DNA of 64,000 nt from Roseateles sp. (lineage in GTDB: Bacteria; Pseudomonadota; Gammaproteobacteria; Burkholderiales; Burkholderiaceae_C), in contig JAEUPJ010000069.1 of NCBI GenBank assembly GCA_016790285.1, positions 1 to 64,000 on the forward strand, read 5' to 3'. Within the stretch, counting starts at the first letter, position 1, and the number at the start of each line of letters is the position of its first letter. The position numbers and the translations under genes are program-made. Shown one piece after another: positions 14,955-23,242 of this stretch. The notes below the pieces were generated by a model. That model searched no databases. It was not told where the DNA came from and saw only the letters and a list, made by a program, of their open reading frames with translations.

Positions 14955-17810
14955 ATGCGCAAGGTCCGGATCTCGGCCGTCATCATCGCGGGCTTGCTGC
15001 CGGGTGTGGCCTTGATCACGGGCGTCTCGACCTGGGATCGCTACCGCCTGTACCGGGAGGAGCGCCTGCATGAGATCGACGTGCAGATCGGCTTGCTGGA
15101 GCACCGGCTGCAACGCTCACTGGACAACGCGCTGTGGGACCTGAATGCCACCGCCGTCGTCGACTTGCTCAATGCCGAGGTCGCGCCCAGCCACATCCGC
15201 GCCCTGGCCGTGCGCACGAACCAGTCGCTGATCTACCGCGCTGACAAGGACGTGGCCGGGGACGTGTCGGCCAGCCGTGCCCAGCAACTCCCGGATTGCC
15301 CGGCAGCCCTGGCGCGGCGCTTTCCCATCGTGCACGGGCAAGCCAAGACGCAGATCACGCTGGGCGAGGGTCTGATCTGCACCGATCTGCGGTCTACCGA
15401 AGCGCACCTCGACCGAGTGGCGGGCACCTACATCCGCGAGGCGATCGTCATCAGCTTGGTGCTTTGCGTGAGCATCGGGTTGGTGTTTGTGTTCCTCGTC
15501 GCGGTGCCGACCCGGCGCATGCGAAGCGCGCTGCGGGTGCTGCGCAGGTCCGAGGGCGACCTCAGCATCCGGCTGGCGCGCAGCCGCTTCATCGAGTTCG
15601 ACGAGCTCGCCATGGCGCTCAACGACTTCATGGCCAAGCTCCAGTCCACGATCGGTGCGCCGATCGATCATGTCCGGCAGGCCATCGATCGGCGCGCGCT
15701 CGAGGCAGCGGACATCGAGGGCGACCTGGCTGCCATTCCGGCGCACAGCATCATGCATCGCCTGCTGACGATGCAGCACCGCATCCGCCAGGACAGCTTG
15801 CGCATCGAGGAGGCCTACACCCGGGCGACGCAAGCCGACAAGGCCAAGAGCGAGTTCCTGGCCAACATGAGCCACGAGATCAGGACACCCATCAACGCCA
15901 TCATCGGGCTGTCGAACCTGGCGCTGGGGGCGGTCTCGGAGACGCCGCGGGTGCTCGACTACCTGAAGAAGATCGAGATCAGTGGCGAGCACCTGCTGCG
16001 CCTGGTGAACGACATCCTGGACCTGAGCAAGATCGAAGCCGGCGAGCTGGTCATTGAACAGGTGATCTATGACCTGCGCGACTCGGTGGACCATGCGCAG
16101 AGCATGCTGTCGGGCCAGGCCCAGGCCAAGGGGTTGGGTCTCACGCTGGTCGTGGCGGACGAGGTGCCGCGCTGGTTGATCGGCGACCCGCTGCGGCTGA
16201 CGCAGATCCTCGTCAACTTCGTCACCAATGCCATCAAGTTCACAGAGCGTGGCGGCGTGAAGGTCACGATCGAGGTCAGGCAGCGGCAGGACGACGACGC
16301 GCATCTGGAGATTGCTGTGGCCGACACGGGCATCGGTATCGCGCCTTCGGCGCTGCCAACGATCTTCAACAAGTTCGTGCAGGCCGACGCCTCCACCTCG
16401 AGGAAGTACGGCGGCAGTGGCCTGGGGCTGTCGATCTGCAAGAAGCTGGCCCAGGCCATGGGTGGCGATGTGAGCGCCGAGAGCGAGCCCGGTCGTGGGT
16501 CGATCTTCCGTGCCCGCGTCATCCAGGGATGCATCGCGCCCACGGTCAACCTGGACCGGGTGCGGGACCGGGTCGCTGGCAGCGTGCTGCAACTCTGGCC
16601 GCCGGGCGATGCGGCGCTCGTTCGCATCGCCGGGGTGCTGCAGCAGTTGGGCGCTCAACTGGAAACGGGGGCGGAGCTGCCGGATCCGTCCGGCGGGCTG
16701 GATGCCCGGCCGGGTTTCCTCCTTGCTGCGCCGTTCTCGTCAGGCGCTGCCGACGGCGACCTCTCCATGGCCCTGCAGGCCGCCCAGCGTCGAGGGCTTC
16801 AGGTCATCGCCTGTGTGCCGGCACAGGCCGCCTTTCACCCGCCCGCGCCGGAACTGGACATCGCCACCACGACATTGAGCATCGATGGCGTCCTCAGCGA
16901 GCTGGATCGCCAGGGCGCCGGTCAAGGCGCTGCCAGCGCGGTGCCGGCGAGAGTTGCCGATCCCGGCTTCGACGTCGCATCGCTGCGCGGTCGGCATGTG
17001 CTCGTGGTGGACGACAACGAGATCAATCGCTTCCTGATGACGGAGCTCCTCGGTGCCGTCGGCATACAGGTCTCGCTGGCTGAAGACGGGCAGCGGGCGA
17101 TCAACCTGCTGCAGGCGGCCTCGCTGAGCCATGACCTGCCCGATGCCGTGCTGATGGACGTGCAGATGCCCCTCATGGACGGCGTGACCGCCACGCGTGA
17201 GATCCGGATGTCCCTCTCGTCGGCAGACCTGCCCATCATCGCCATGACGGCCAATGCGTCGGTGGATGAGCGGGTCCGCTGCATCGATGCGGGCATGGAC
17301 GCCTTCGTGCCCAAGCCCGTTCGGCGCGTTACGGTGCTCGGCGCGCTCGCCAAGTTCCAGCGCAAGGATCGACAAGGCCTTGCGGCAGACGTTCGCACGG
17401 ATCAGGCTGGCCAGGCCGCACTTCACCGGGCCGAAGATGACCTGGACCGCGTCTTTGCCAACTTGCGCGTGAGCCCCGCGGAGGTGGCCGAGGACCTGGG
17501 CATCGACCTTGAGACCTACCGCCGGCTTGTGCGCAAGTTCATCGCATCGCACCTACCCAATGGCACGCCCATCCGGGCCCTGGTGCAGCAAGGCGACTAC
17601 GCGACCGCCGCGCGCCGTTGCCACGAACTGGCGGGCGTCGCGGGGAGCCTGGGGCTGGAGAACCTGCGCACCGCTGCCTTGTCGGCGGAGATGCACCTGC
17701 ATGCGGACCGGGGTGGGCCGGGGGGCGTCTGCGCCGTCGACGGTGCAGTCGGTGCCTTGCTCACGGAGCTTGACCTTTTGCAGCCGCGCGAGGCCACGGC
17801 AGCGCCGTGA
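14955..17810 (+). CDS. Hybrid sensor histidine kinase with REC and Hpt domains
   Basis: A 951-residue membrane kinase. Order: transmembrane segment near residues 5-25, periplasmic sensor region to about 160, second transmembrane segment (ISLVLCVSIGLVFVFLVAV), HAMP-like linker, HisKA with the phospho-His in MSHEIRTPINAIIG (about residue 308), HATPase domain with the N box, DTGIGI and GGSGLGLSI, a receiver domain with Asp in MDVQMPLMDG (about 735), and a C-terminal Hpt-like helix bundle with His in CHELAGVAGSLG (about 890). This is a full multi-step phosphorelay in one chain (His-Asp-His), which needs a separate receiver; the divergent REC-only protein is the obvious candidate. The signal is unknown. 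Confidence 0.92.
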   Translation: MRKVRISAVIIAGLLPGVALITGVSTWDRYRLYREERLHEIDVQIGLLEHRLQRSLDNALWDLNATAVVDLLNAEVAPSHIRALAVRTNQSLIYRADKDVAGDVSASRAQQLPDCPAALARRFPIVHGQAKTQITLGEGLICTDLRSTEAHLDRVAGTYIREAIVISLVLCVSIGLVFVFLVAVPTRRMRSALRVLRRSEGDLSIRLARSRFIEFDELAMALNDFMAKLQSTIGAPIDHVRQAIDRRALEAADIEGDLAAIPAHSIMHRLLTMQHRIRQDSLRIEEAYTRATQADKAKSEFLANMSHEIRTPINAIIGLSNLALGAVSETPRVLDYLKKIEISGEHLLRLVNDILDLSKIEAGELVIEQVIYDLRDSVDHAQSMLSGQAQAKGLGLTLVVADEVPRWLIGDPLRLTQILVNFVTNAIKFTERGGVKVTIEVRQRQDDDAHLEIAVADTGIGIAPSALPTIFNKFVQADASTSRKYGGSGLGLSICKKLAQAMGGDVSAESEPGRGSIFRARVIQGCIAPTVNLDRVRDRVAGSVLQLWPPGDAALVRIAGVLQQLGAQLETGAELPDPSGGLDARPGFLLAAPFSSGAADGDLSMALQAAQRRGLQVIACVPAQAAFHPPAPELDIATTTLSIDGVLSELDRQGAGQGAASAVPARVADPGFDVASLRGRHVLVVDDNEINRFLMTELLGAVGIQVSLAEDGQRAINLLQAASLSHDLPDAVLMDVQMPLMDGVTATREIRMSLSSADLPIIAMTANASVDERVRCIDAGMDAFVPKPVRRVTVLGALAKFQRKDRQGLAADVRTDQAGQAALHRAEDDLDRVFANLRVSPAEVAEDLGIDLETYRRLVRKFIASHLPNGTPIRALVQQGDYATAARRCHELAGVAGSLGLENLRTAALSAEMHLHADRGGPGGVCAVDGAVGALLTELDLLQPREATAAP

Positions 17811-17848
17811 CCTGCGCCGTAGCCTGCGTCAGCCTGCGGCTCGCGGGC

Positions 17849-18928
17849 TCAGAACCCGTGACGCAGCCCGACCTCCAGCCCCTTGTTCGCCTGGCCCGCC
17901 ACGCCGGGCAGGCTGCTGCCGCGCTGCGCGGCGCCGGCGTCGTTGGCGATGCGCGTGTAGGTCGAGTAGAGGCTGGTGCGACGCGAAAAGCCGTAGATGT
18001 AGCCCAGGCTGAGCTGGCGGGCGTCCTGGCTCAGGCCGGCCGCGGTGCGCTGGTTGTCGCTGTAGCGGCTCACCGTGCCGCGCAGTTGATGCGGCCCCTC
18101 GCGCCACAGGCCCGAGAGCACGTAAAGGCGCCGGGTGTTGTTGTCCAGCCGACGGTCGAGCACCTGGCCGATGAGGCGCAACGCGCCCAGCTCATACGAC
18201 CCGGCCACCCCGATTTCGCGCACGCGGTTGTCGGGCTTGGGCACGGTGTACACCTGCGTGTCACCCCAGGAAACCGCCACGTTGGCGGGCCCTTGCACCC
18301 AGCCCAGGCGTGCGCCGCGGTGCCGGTTGCCGGACACGCCCTCGCCGGCGGACACGAGCACCTCCCCGTAAGCACCGGCCTTGCCGGGGGCCACGCCCCA
18401 TTGCACCGAGTTGTCGGAGCGGCCGCGCGCCTGGTCCTGCTGGCCCACCCCGGAACCTGGGTTGATGCGCGTGCCCATCACCGGGACAAGATTCATGACC
18501 GAGCCGATGCCGTTGCAGGTGAACGGGTCGAACGACAGGTACATGTTGAAGAAGGGCGTCTGGTTGCGGCCGATGCGCAATTCACCCAGGCCTTCGCCCA
18601 GCAGGCTGACCGTCGCCCGCCGCCCCCAGAAGCGCGGCGTGTCGCTGAAAGGGGCGTTTGCACCCGTGTCGGCCAGCAAGCCGCCTTCCAGCCAGAACGC
18701 GGCCTTCATGCCGCCGCCCAGGTCTTCGACACCTTGCACACCGATGCGACTGGACGTCATGCCGCCTGACTCCACGCTCCTCAGCGTGGCGGTGCCGTTG
18801 TCGCTGTAGCGCAGCGACACGTCCACCACACCAAACATCGTGACGGACGATGTCTGCGCCTGCAGCACTGCAGGGAGGGCGCTCAGCAGCAGGGCGAAGG
18901 CGGTCGAGCCGCGGACAGGATGGGGCAT
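17849..18928 (-). CDS. Gram-negative general porin
   Basis: A 359-residue outer-membrane porin of the type common in Burkholderiales. It has a signal peptide ending at LQAQ, the start of the mature barrel SSVTMFGVVDVSLRYSDNG, the loop-region motif SRIGVQGVEDLGGGMKAAFWLE, and a terminal Phe (GLRHGF) typical of proteins handled by the Bam complex. The start at 18928 is preferred: AAGGAG lies seven bases upstream, whereas an ATG six bases earlier would sit directly on it. It is convergent with the hybrid kinase gene (38 bases apart). Substrate range cannot be judged. Confidence 0.92.
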   Translation of the reverse strand: MPHPVRGSTAFALLLSALPAVLQAQTSSVTMFGVVDVSLRYSDNGTATLRSVESGGMTSSRIGVQGVEDLGGGMKAAFWLEGGLLADTGANAPFSDTPRFWGRRATVSLLGEGLGELRIGRNQTPFFNMYLSFDPFTCNGIGSVMNLVPVMGTRINPGSGVGQQDQARGRSDNSVQWGVAPGKAGAYGEVLVSAGEGVSGNRHRGARLGWVQGPANVAVSWGDTQVYTVPKPDNRVREIGVAGSYELGALRLIGQVLDRRLDNNTRRLYVLSGLWREGPHQLRGTVSRYSDNQRTAAGLSQDARQLSLGYIYGFSRRTSLYSTYTRIANDAGAAQRGSSLPGVAGQANKGLEVGLRHGF

Positions 18929-19018
18929 GGTCATCTCCTTTGGCACCGTGCGAGGTGCCCGCGTGCGCGGGCGAACACCCCCGGCCGCCGCGACGGCTGA
19001 GCCGGGGCGATGGGGCGG

Positions 19019-20020
19019 TCAGTCGGAGCCGGTCTTGCGGGTGTTGGCCGGGACCGAGGGCACTTCGTCCATGTGGGCTGTGGCCGCTCGCAGCCGGACG
19101 AACTCGCGCAGCAGCGGTCGCATCCGCTCGCGCTCGTCGGGGGTGAGCCACTTGTTCATGGCCGCCAGATAGTCCGGCGAGCTGACCTGCTTGCGCAGGA
19201 TGGCGTCAATCTCGTCCACCATGGCGCGGCCCCACGGCGTGCGGGGGCAGGCGAAGGCGGTGTAGCGCACCTGCTCACCCGCAATGGGCAGCGAGACGAG
19301 CTGGCCGTCCAGGGGGAGGCGCTCGCCGCTGGCCTGCTCGTAGTGCAGTTGGGAGTCGAAGCCGATGGTGTAGTCGATCCGCCCGCTGCGCAGCAGCTGG
19401 ATGGACTGCGTTCGGCTGCGCGACACGTTGGGTGTCGACTTGGCGAGCGCCGCGTCGATGTTGGGCGAGTAGGGCCTGCCTTGCTCCAGGGCGCCGCTCA
19501 GGTCGGCGCGGGAGAACAGCGGCTCCAGCAGCACCTCCTGCCGGCCGTTCTTCTGGAGCTGCGCCGCCAGCTCCTTGCGAACCAGCAGACGCAGCGGCGG
19601 AACGACGCCGTTGACGGTCAGGTGCGCCATCGCCTTGCGCTCCGCACTCACGACGGAGCTCACATAGCAGGCCGCGAAACCCTCCTGCAACATCGCGACG
19701 ATCCGACCCGTGTTGGCATAGATGTACTTGTGTTCGCGCCCGGGCATCTGTGCCATCACCAGCTTCAGGAGCAGATCGAACTGCCCGTCGGAGGGTTCGC
19801 TGTTGACGGGGATGGAGTTGGGTGGAATGCCCAGCAGCAGCCAGTGAATGGGCTCTGCCACGAGCGGTTGTGCAGACGCACCCGTCTGGCGTGTCGCGGC
19901 GAGTGCCGGTGATGGCGACGCGCAGCCGAAGATGGCGGCGAGCGTCAAACTCCGAAGAATCGCCAGCCGGGAATTTCCCAGACGCTGGAACCAGGCCTCA
20001 GACGAGCAGTCCTTTTGCAT
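19019..20020 (-). CDS. Periplasmic solute-binding-like protein
   Basis: A 333-residue exported protein with a signal peptide (RSLTLAAIFGCASPSPALA). It has the two-lobed periplasmic binding protein plan, with a late hinge (IDYTIGFDSQLHYE) and a C-terminal helical tail. The arrangement resembles the TIGR02285-type proteins, which look like ABC solute-binding proteins but stand alone without transporter genes. It lies 90 bases upstream of the porin on the same strand, though each may have its own promoter. No ligand can be assigned. The ribosome site is weak. Confidence 0.75.
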   Translation of the reverse strand: MQKDCSSEAWFQRLGNSRLAILRSLTLAAIFGCASPSPALAATRQTGASAQPLVAEPIHWLLLGIPPNSIPVNSEPSDGQFDLLLKLVMAQMPGREHKYIYANTGRIVAMLQEGFAACYVSSVVSAERKAMAHLTVNGVVPPLRLLVRKELAAQLQKNGRQEVLLEPLFSRADLSGALEQGRPYSPNIDAALAKSTPNVSRSRTQSIQLLRSGRIDYTIGFDSQLHYEQASGERLPLDGQLVSLPIAGEQVRYTAFACPRTPWGRAMVDEIDAILRKQVSSPDYLAAMNKWLTPDERERMRPLLREFVRLRAATAHMDEVPSVPANTRKTGSD

Positions 20021-20046
20021 AGCGCCCCCACGCGGTCAGGATCTGA

Positions 20047-20058
20047 GTCATTTATGAC
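20047..20058. promoter_or_regulatory. Short palindrome upstream of the binding-protein gene
   Basis: GTCATTTATGAC at 20047-20058 is a perfect 12-bp dyad 27 bases upstream of the ATG at 20020, in the only AT-rich part of the 256-base intergenic region 20021-20276. It overlaps where a -10 element would lie, so it may be an operator. The remainder of this region shows no gene. Confidence 0.3.
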
Positions 20059-20276
20059 CGATGGTATTGGTGGGTGACGAATTTGTTGTGTGCACGAGCC
20101 CGCCTACTTGAGGGGGTGGGATCCCATGGTTGGGGATGGCGTCCGCGGCTCAGGCGCAGGGAGTCGTGCCCACGCTGCGGGACGCACAGTGCTGCTGAAG
20201 GACGACCCCGGAGCGCCCAGGCCTGCGTGACGCCACGCGAGCTTGATGGCGTCGCACGAGTCGGCTGTGGACGCCC

Positions 20277-22493
20277 TCAGCAGGGCAGCCCGGAGGTCTG
20301 CGCCGAGCAGGACTGGCTGTCCAGCTGCAGCACCAGGCCGTCCTGCGTGCGGCCGGTGATGCGCAGCAGCTTGTAGGCGGTGTCGGCCAGGGCGGCGTTG
20401 CCGAGCGTGGCGCTGAGTGCCGCTCCGCTGGCGCCCGCGGCGAGTTCCAGTTCGTTGAGCTTGGTGGCGCAGGCGGTGTCGGTGCACAGCGCGACACGGT
20501 TCACGGCCAGGCCCCCGCGGGGGTAGGTCCAGGTCGGGCCGTACGTCACCTTCGCATTGACCGCGCCCTTGAGCGAGGCCAGTGAAGTCGCCGATGCGGC
20601 GGCGAGCGCGGGCCAGGGTTGGCCGCTGTGGCTGCTGGCCGCAATGGGCAGCAGCCCGGCAACGTCCACGCTGATGGAGGCGCCGTCCTGCCCGGTGAGT
20701 GCGCCCCCACAGACGCTGTCGCCGTACAGCTCGATCTTGAGCGCCCGCCCGGCGCGCGCGAAGTTGCGGGCGATGGCGTCGCCATCGGCGCCATTGCTCA
20801 GCGGGATGGCGACGACGTTGGTGCCGCGCGTGGCGCCGTTGAAGGGGTCCAGGCTTGGCGTGGCGTCGGTCGCGCTCACGCTCCACAGGCTCAGGGTGCT
20901 GCCGTTGCCGGCCTTCTTGAAGAGGGCCAGCGGCACATCGTTGCCGCTGGCGTCCTTCTGGCTGACGCGCGCGCACTGCAGCACGCCGCCACCGGTCACG
21001 CCGATGGCCGGGATGCTAACGTCCAGATAGCGGGCATAGGCGTCAGGCGCGGCGCTGTCCACGCGACGCGTGAGCACCAGCCGGGCCGTCGCGGTGGCCT
21101 GCACCTCCAGCCGGTTGCCCAGGAAGGCCCAGCCGGCCGTGCGCTTCACGGCCGCCTGTTCCACGCCCAGGCGGCGCTGCAGGCCCTTGCTGTTCAGGTA
21201 GACGAAGTCCACGCGGCAGACCGGGTCGCTGCTGCCGAAGCTGCAGCGGCCAAGCGTCGTGGGCAGCAGCTTGCCGCCGTACAGCACCTCGCCGTCGCCC
21301 AGCACGCCGTTCAGGCGCAGGCAGATGACCTGTGACGCCTGTGTCGGGCCCGTGAACGGCGCCGACAGGGTGTCGATGCCGGCGCGCGCATTGCTGTCCA
21401 TCAGCGTGGCCAGGCCGCTTTGGGCGCTCTGGCAGGCGGTGTTGTTGGCCGTGGCCAGGATGAGCTTGGCGAAGAGCGCGTCCAGCGCGGCCAGGTCCAG
21501 GCTCGGGGATGCCGCGTCGAAGCTCAGGCTGCCCTGCGTCGTGCCGGGCTCCAGGTAGGCGGTGCCGGTGCCCAGGCGCGCGCTCAGCGACACGAAGGCC
21601 TTGGTGTCCGCCCCCAGACCCACGCCGACGCTGTCCAGCACGCGGTCGTAGCCGGTGTGGACGCCGGGCGTCAGGGCGCCGGTGAGGAGGTCGAAATCGC
21701 TGGCCAGGCCGGCGTCGGCCAGGGCCGGGGCGAGGGCGGTGCGCAGCTGTGTCTGCGCGCTGGCGATGGCGGTGTCGGCCACGGTGGCCAGGGCGCCGCT
21801 CATCAGCGTCTCGGGCGCCTGCCCGCTGGCCAGCACGGCAATGGCGCTGCTCATGGGCGTGAGGTTGAGCGTGCCGCCGTTGTTCGTGAGGCCCCACACG
21901 CACATCGGCTTGTCGCCCAGCGTGCCGCAGGCCTCGACGCGGAAGGTGCCCGTGCCACTCAGCGTGATGGGGCCGTACGCGCCGGTCGACGCGGTGACGA
22001 CCTTGCCGGTGGCGATGGCCTTGCCGGTGGGGTCGAGCACGCGCACCGTGGCGCCCGTCAGCGGCAGGCCGGCCGCGACGACGCCGGCCACCGGGGGCGG
22101 AGGCGGCGGGGGCGGCGGCGTCGGGGTGGGTGACGGGGCCGGGCTCGGCGAGGGGCTGGGTGACGGGCTGGGGCTCGGGCTCGGGCTCGGGCTTGGTGAG
22201 GGGCTGGGGGATGGGCTGGGGGACGGACTCGGAGATGGACTCGGCGAGGGGCTCGGAGATGGACTGGGGGACGGACTGGGGGACGGACTCGGCGTCGGCA
22301 CCGGCATTGGCAGCGGGCTGGGCGTGGCGGCGGGCGGCGGTGGGGTGGTCGTGTCGGGCGCCGGGCTGCCGCCACCACCGCCACAGGCGGCGAGCGCCAG
22401 CAGCATGGGCCAGGCGTAGGCGGAGGTGGCCACGCGGCGCGGGGCCGGCGGCGGGGTCAGGCGGGGCAGGGCGGTGAGGTCGGCGTCAGGCAT
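20277..22493 (-). CDS. Large lipoprotein with Pro-Ser spacer, unknown function
   Basis: About 738 residues. A short N-terminal region leads to a lipobox LALAAC followed by five Gly, then a Pro-rich and almost perfect Pro-Ser dipeptide spacer of roughly 60 residues, a run of nine Pro, and a large extracellular-type region rich in Ala, Gly, Ser and Thr. The region after the spacer begins with [24 protein letters not shown], a carboxypeptidase-regulatory-like beta domain. The last part contains paired Cys residues. The function of the main body is not recognised. The ATG at 22493 is used; a GTG at 22520 is possible and neither has a strong RBS. The likely location is the outer membrane or cell surface. 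Confidence 0.75.
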   Translation of the reverse strand: MPDADLTALPRLTPPPAPRRVATSAYAWPMLLALAACGGGGGSPAPDTTTPPPPAATPSPLPMPVPTPSPSPSPSPSPSPSPSPSPSPSPSPSPSPSPSPSPSPSPSPSPSPSPSPSPAPSPTPTPPPPPPPPPVAGVVAAGLPLTGATVRVLDPTGKAIATGKVVTASTGAYGPITLSGTGTFRVEACGTLGDKPMCVWGLTNNGGTLNLTPMSSAIAVLASGQAPETLMSGALATVADTAIASAQTQLRTALAPALADAGLASDFDLLTGALTPGVHTGYDRVLDSVGVGLGADTKAFVSLSARLGTGTAYLEPGTTQGSLSFDAASPSLDLAALDALFAKLILATANNTACQSAQSGLATLMDSNARAGIDTLSAPFTGPTQASQVICLRLNGVLGDGEVLYGGKLLPTTLGRCSFGSSDPVCRVDFVYLNSKGLQRRLGVEQAAVKRTAGWAFLGNRLEVQATATARLVLTRRVDSAAPDAYARYLDVSIPAIGVTGGGVLQCARVSQKDASGNDVPLALFKKAGNGSTLSLWSVSATDATPSLDPFNGATRGTNVVAIPLSNGADGDAIARNFARAGRALKIELYGDSVCGGALTGQDGASISVDVAGLLPIAASSHSGQPWPALAAASATSLASLKGAVNAKVTYGPTWTYPRGGLAVNRVALCTDTACATKLNELELAAGASGAALSATLGNAALADTAYKLLRITGRTQDGLVLQLDSQSCSAQTSGLPC
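22122..22292 (-). repeat. Low-complexity Pro-Ser coding repeat with G-quadruplex-type tracts
   Basis: Degenerate six-base units encode the Pro-Ser spacer of the lipoprotein. On the + strand they form G-runs: G4-CT-G5-AT-G3-CT-G5 at 22200-22222, and GGG/GGGG runs separated by 2-3 bases at 22165-22191. Both fit the usual G-quadruplex pattern on the template strand of the gene. The tract is expected to vary in length between strains by slippage. Confidence 0.7.
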
Positions 22494-22605
22494 CCGGGCC
22501 AGCCGCGCAGGGCGCGGCACAACGGTCAGGGTCCGCTGACTGTAGGCCGGCCCGGCCGCAACCGGTGCGCGGAAGTGGCGGCCTGGCGTGCCCTATTGCG
22601 CCGGA

Positions 22606-23028
22606 TCAGTGGCGTCCGTGCCCATGGCCGTGCCCGTGCCCATGCCCGCGGCCGTGGTGGTGATGATGCCGGTCGTCGCGCTCGACGATGACGGTCTGGC
22701 GGTACCAGCCGTCATCCACGAAATAGACCGGCGCGCCGCAGGCGCCGTAGCGGCGGCAGTTGTGGCGCCAGTCCCGGCGGTGGCCCGGCGGCACCCACAG
22801 GTAGACCGGTTCACGGTAGACCGGCCGGCCGACGATGACCGGCTGCGGTGCGACGAGCACCGGCGTCGGGTAGCGGCCGATGTCGACCCGGCCGTACACA
22901 CCCGGCTGGCTGAAGCCGATGGACACGCCGACGTCGGCTGCCTGGGCGGCCGGCACGGCGGCAATCACGGCGAGGGCCAGCGCCGCGGGTGCGATCCATC
23001 GGGCGAGGGCGTGGCGGGGGGTGTTCAT
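22606..23028 (-). CDS. Exported His-rich small protein
   Basis: A 140-residue protein with a signal peptide (LALAVIAAVPAAQA), a middle part with repeated Pro-Val motifs (YPTPVLVAPQPVIVGRPVY), an Arg/Cys-containing segment and a C-terminal tail of alternating Gly-His after five His. The plan resembles small exported PXPV-repeat-like proteins of Burkholderiales; the His tail could bind metal ions, which is an inference. The start has AGGAG eight bases upstream. It is divergent from the PAS-GGDEF-EAL gene with a TGTAGGAC inverted repeat between them, suggesting control by the signalling genes nearby. Confidence 0.8.
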   Translation of the reverse strand: MNTPRHALARWIAPAALALAVIAAVPAAQAADVGVSIGFSQPGVYGRVDIGRYPTPVLVAPQPVIVGRPVYREPVYLWVPPGHRRDWRHNCRRYGACGAPVYFVDDGWYRQTVIVERDDRHHHHHGRGHGHGHGHGHGRH

Positions 23029-23105
23029 GGCGGTTCTCCTGGTGAATCCTTTTGATTGGTGGCGGTGCCGCCACGTCCATTGAACGCATGGGATGACCCG
23101 CCGGC

Positions 23106-23161
23106 TGTAGGACAAGGGCACGACACGGGCCGTCGCCTGCACGAATGCGGCCTTGTCCTAC
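23106..23161. promoter_or_regulatory. TGTAGGAC-type inverted repeat
   Basis: GTAGGACAAGG at 23107-23117 (preceded by T) and its exact complement CCTTGTCCTAC at 23151-23161 lie in the divergent region between the His-rich gene (start 23028) and the PAS-GGDEF-EAL gene (start 23243). The same TGTAGGAC core recurs at 26163, 28119 and 28590, always between genes. It is a candidate binding site for a regulator of this block. Confidence 0.6.
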
Positions 23162-23242
23162 GTGGTGCCGCTCGGCCGGCCGACGCGCGCCGCAGCCGCC
23201 GGGCGCGACGCTTGCCCGTCTTGGCGACGGAGCAGGCAACGA

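Noticed and set aside
22122..22292. CRISPR-like array
   Set aside because: Units are six bases with no spacers and encode a Pro-Ser linker in frame.
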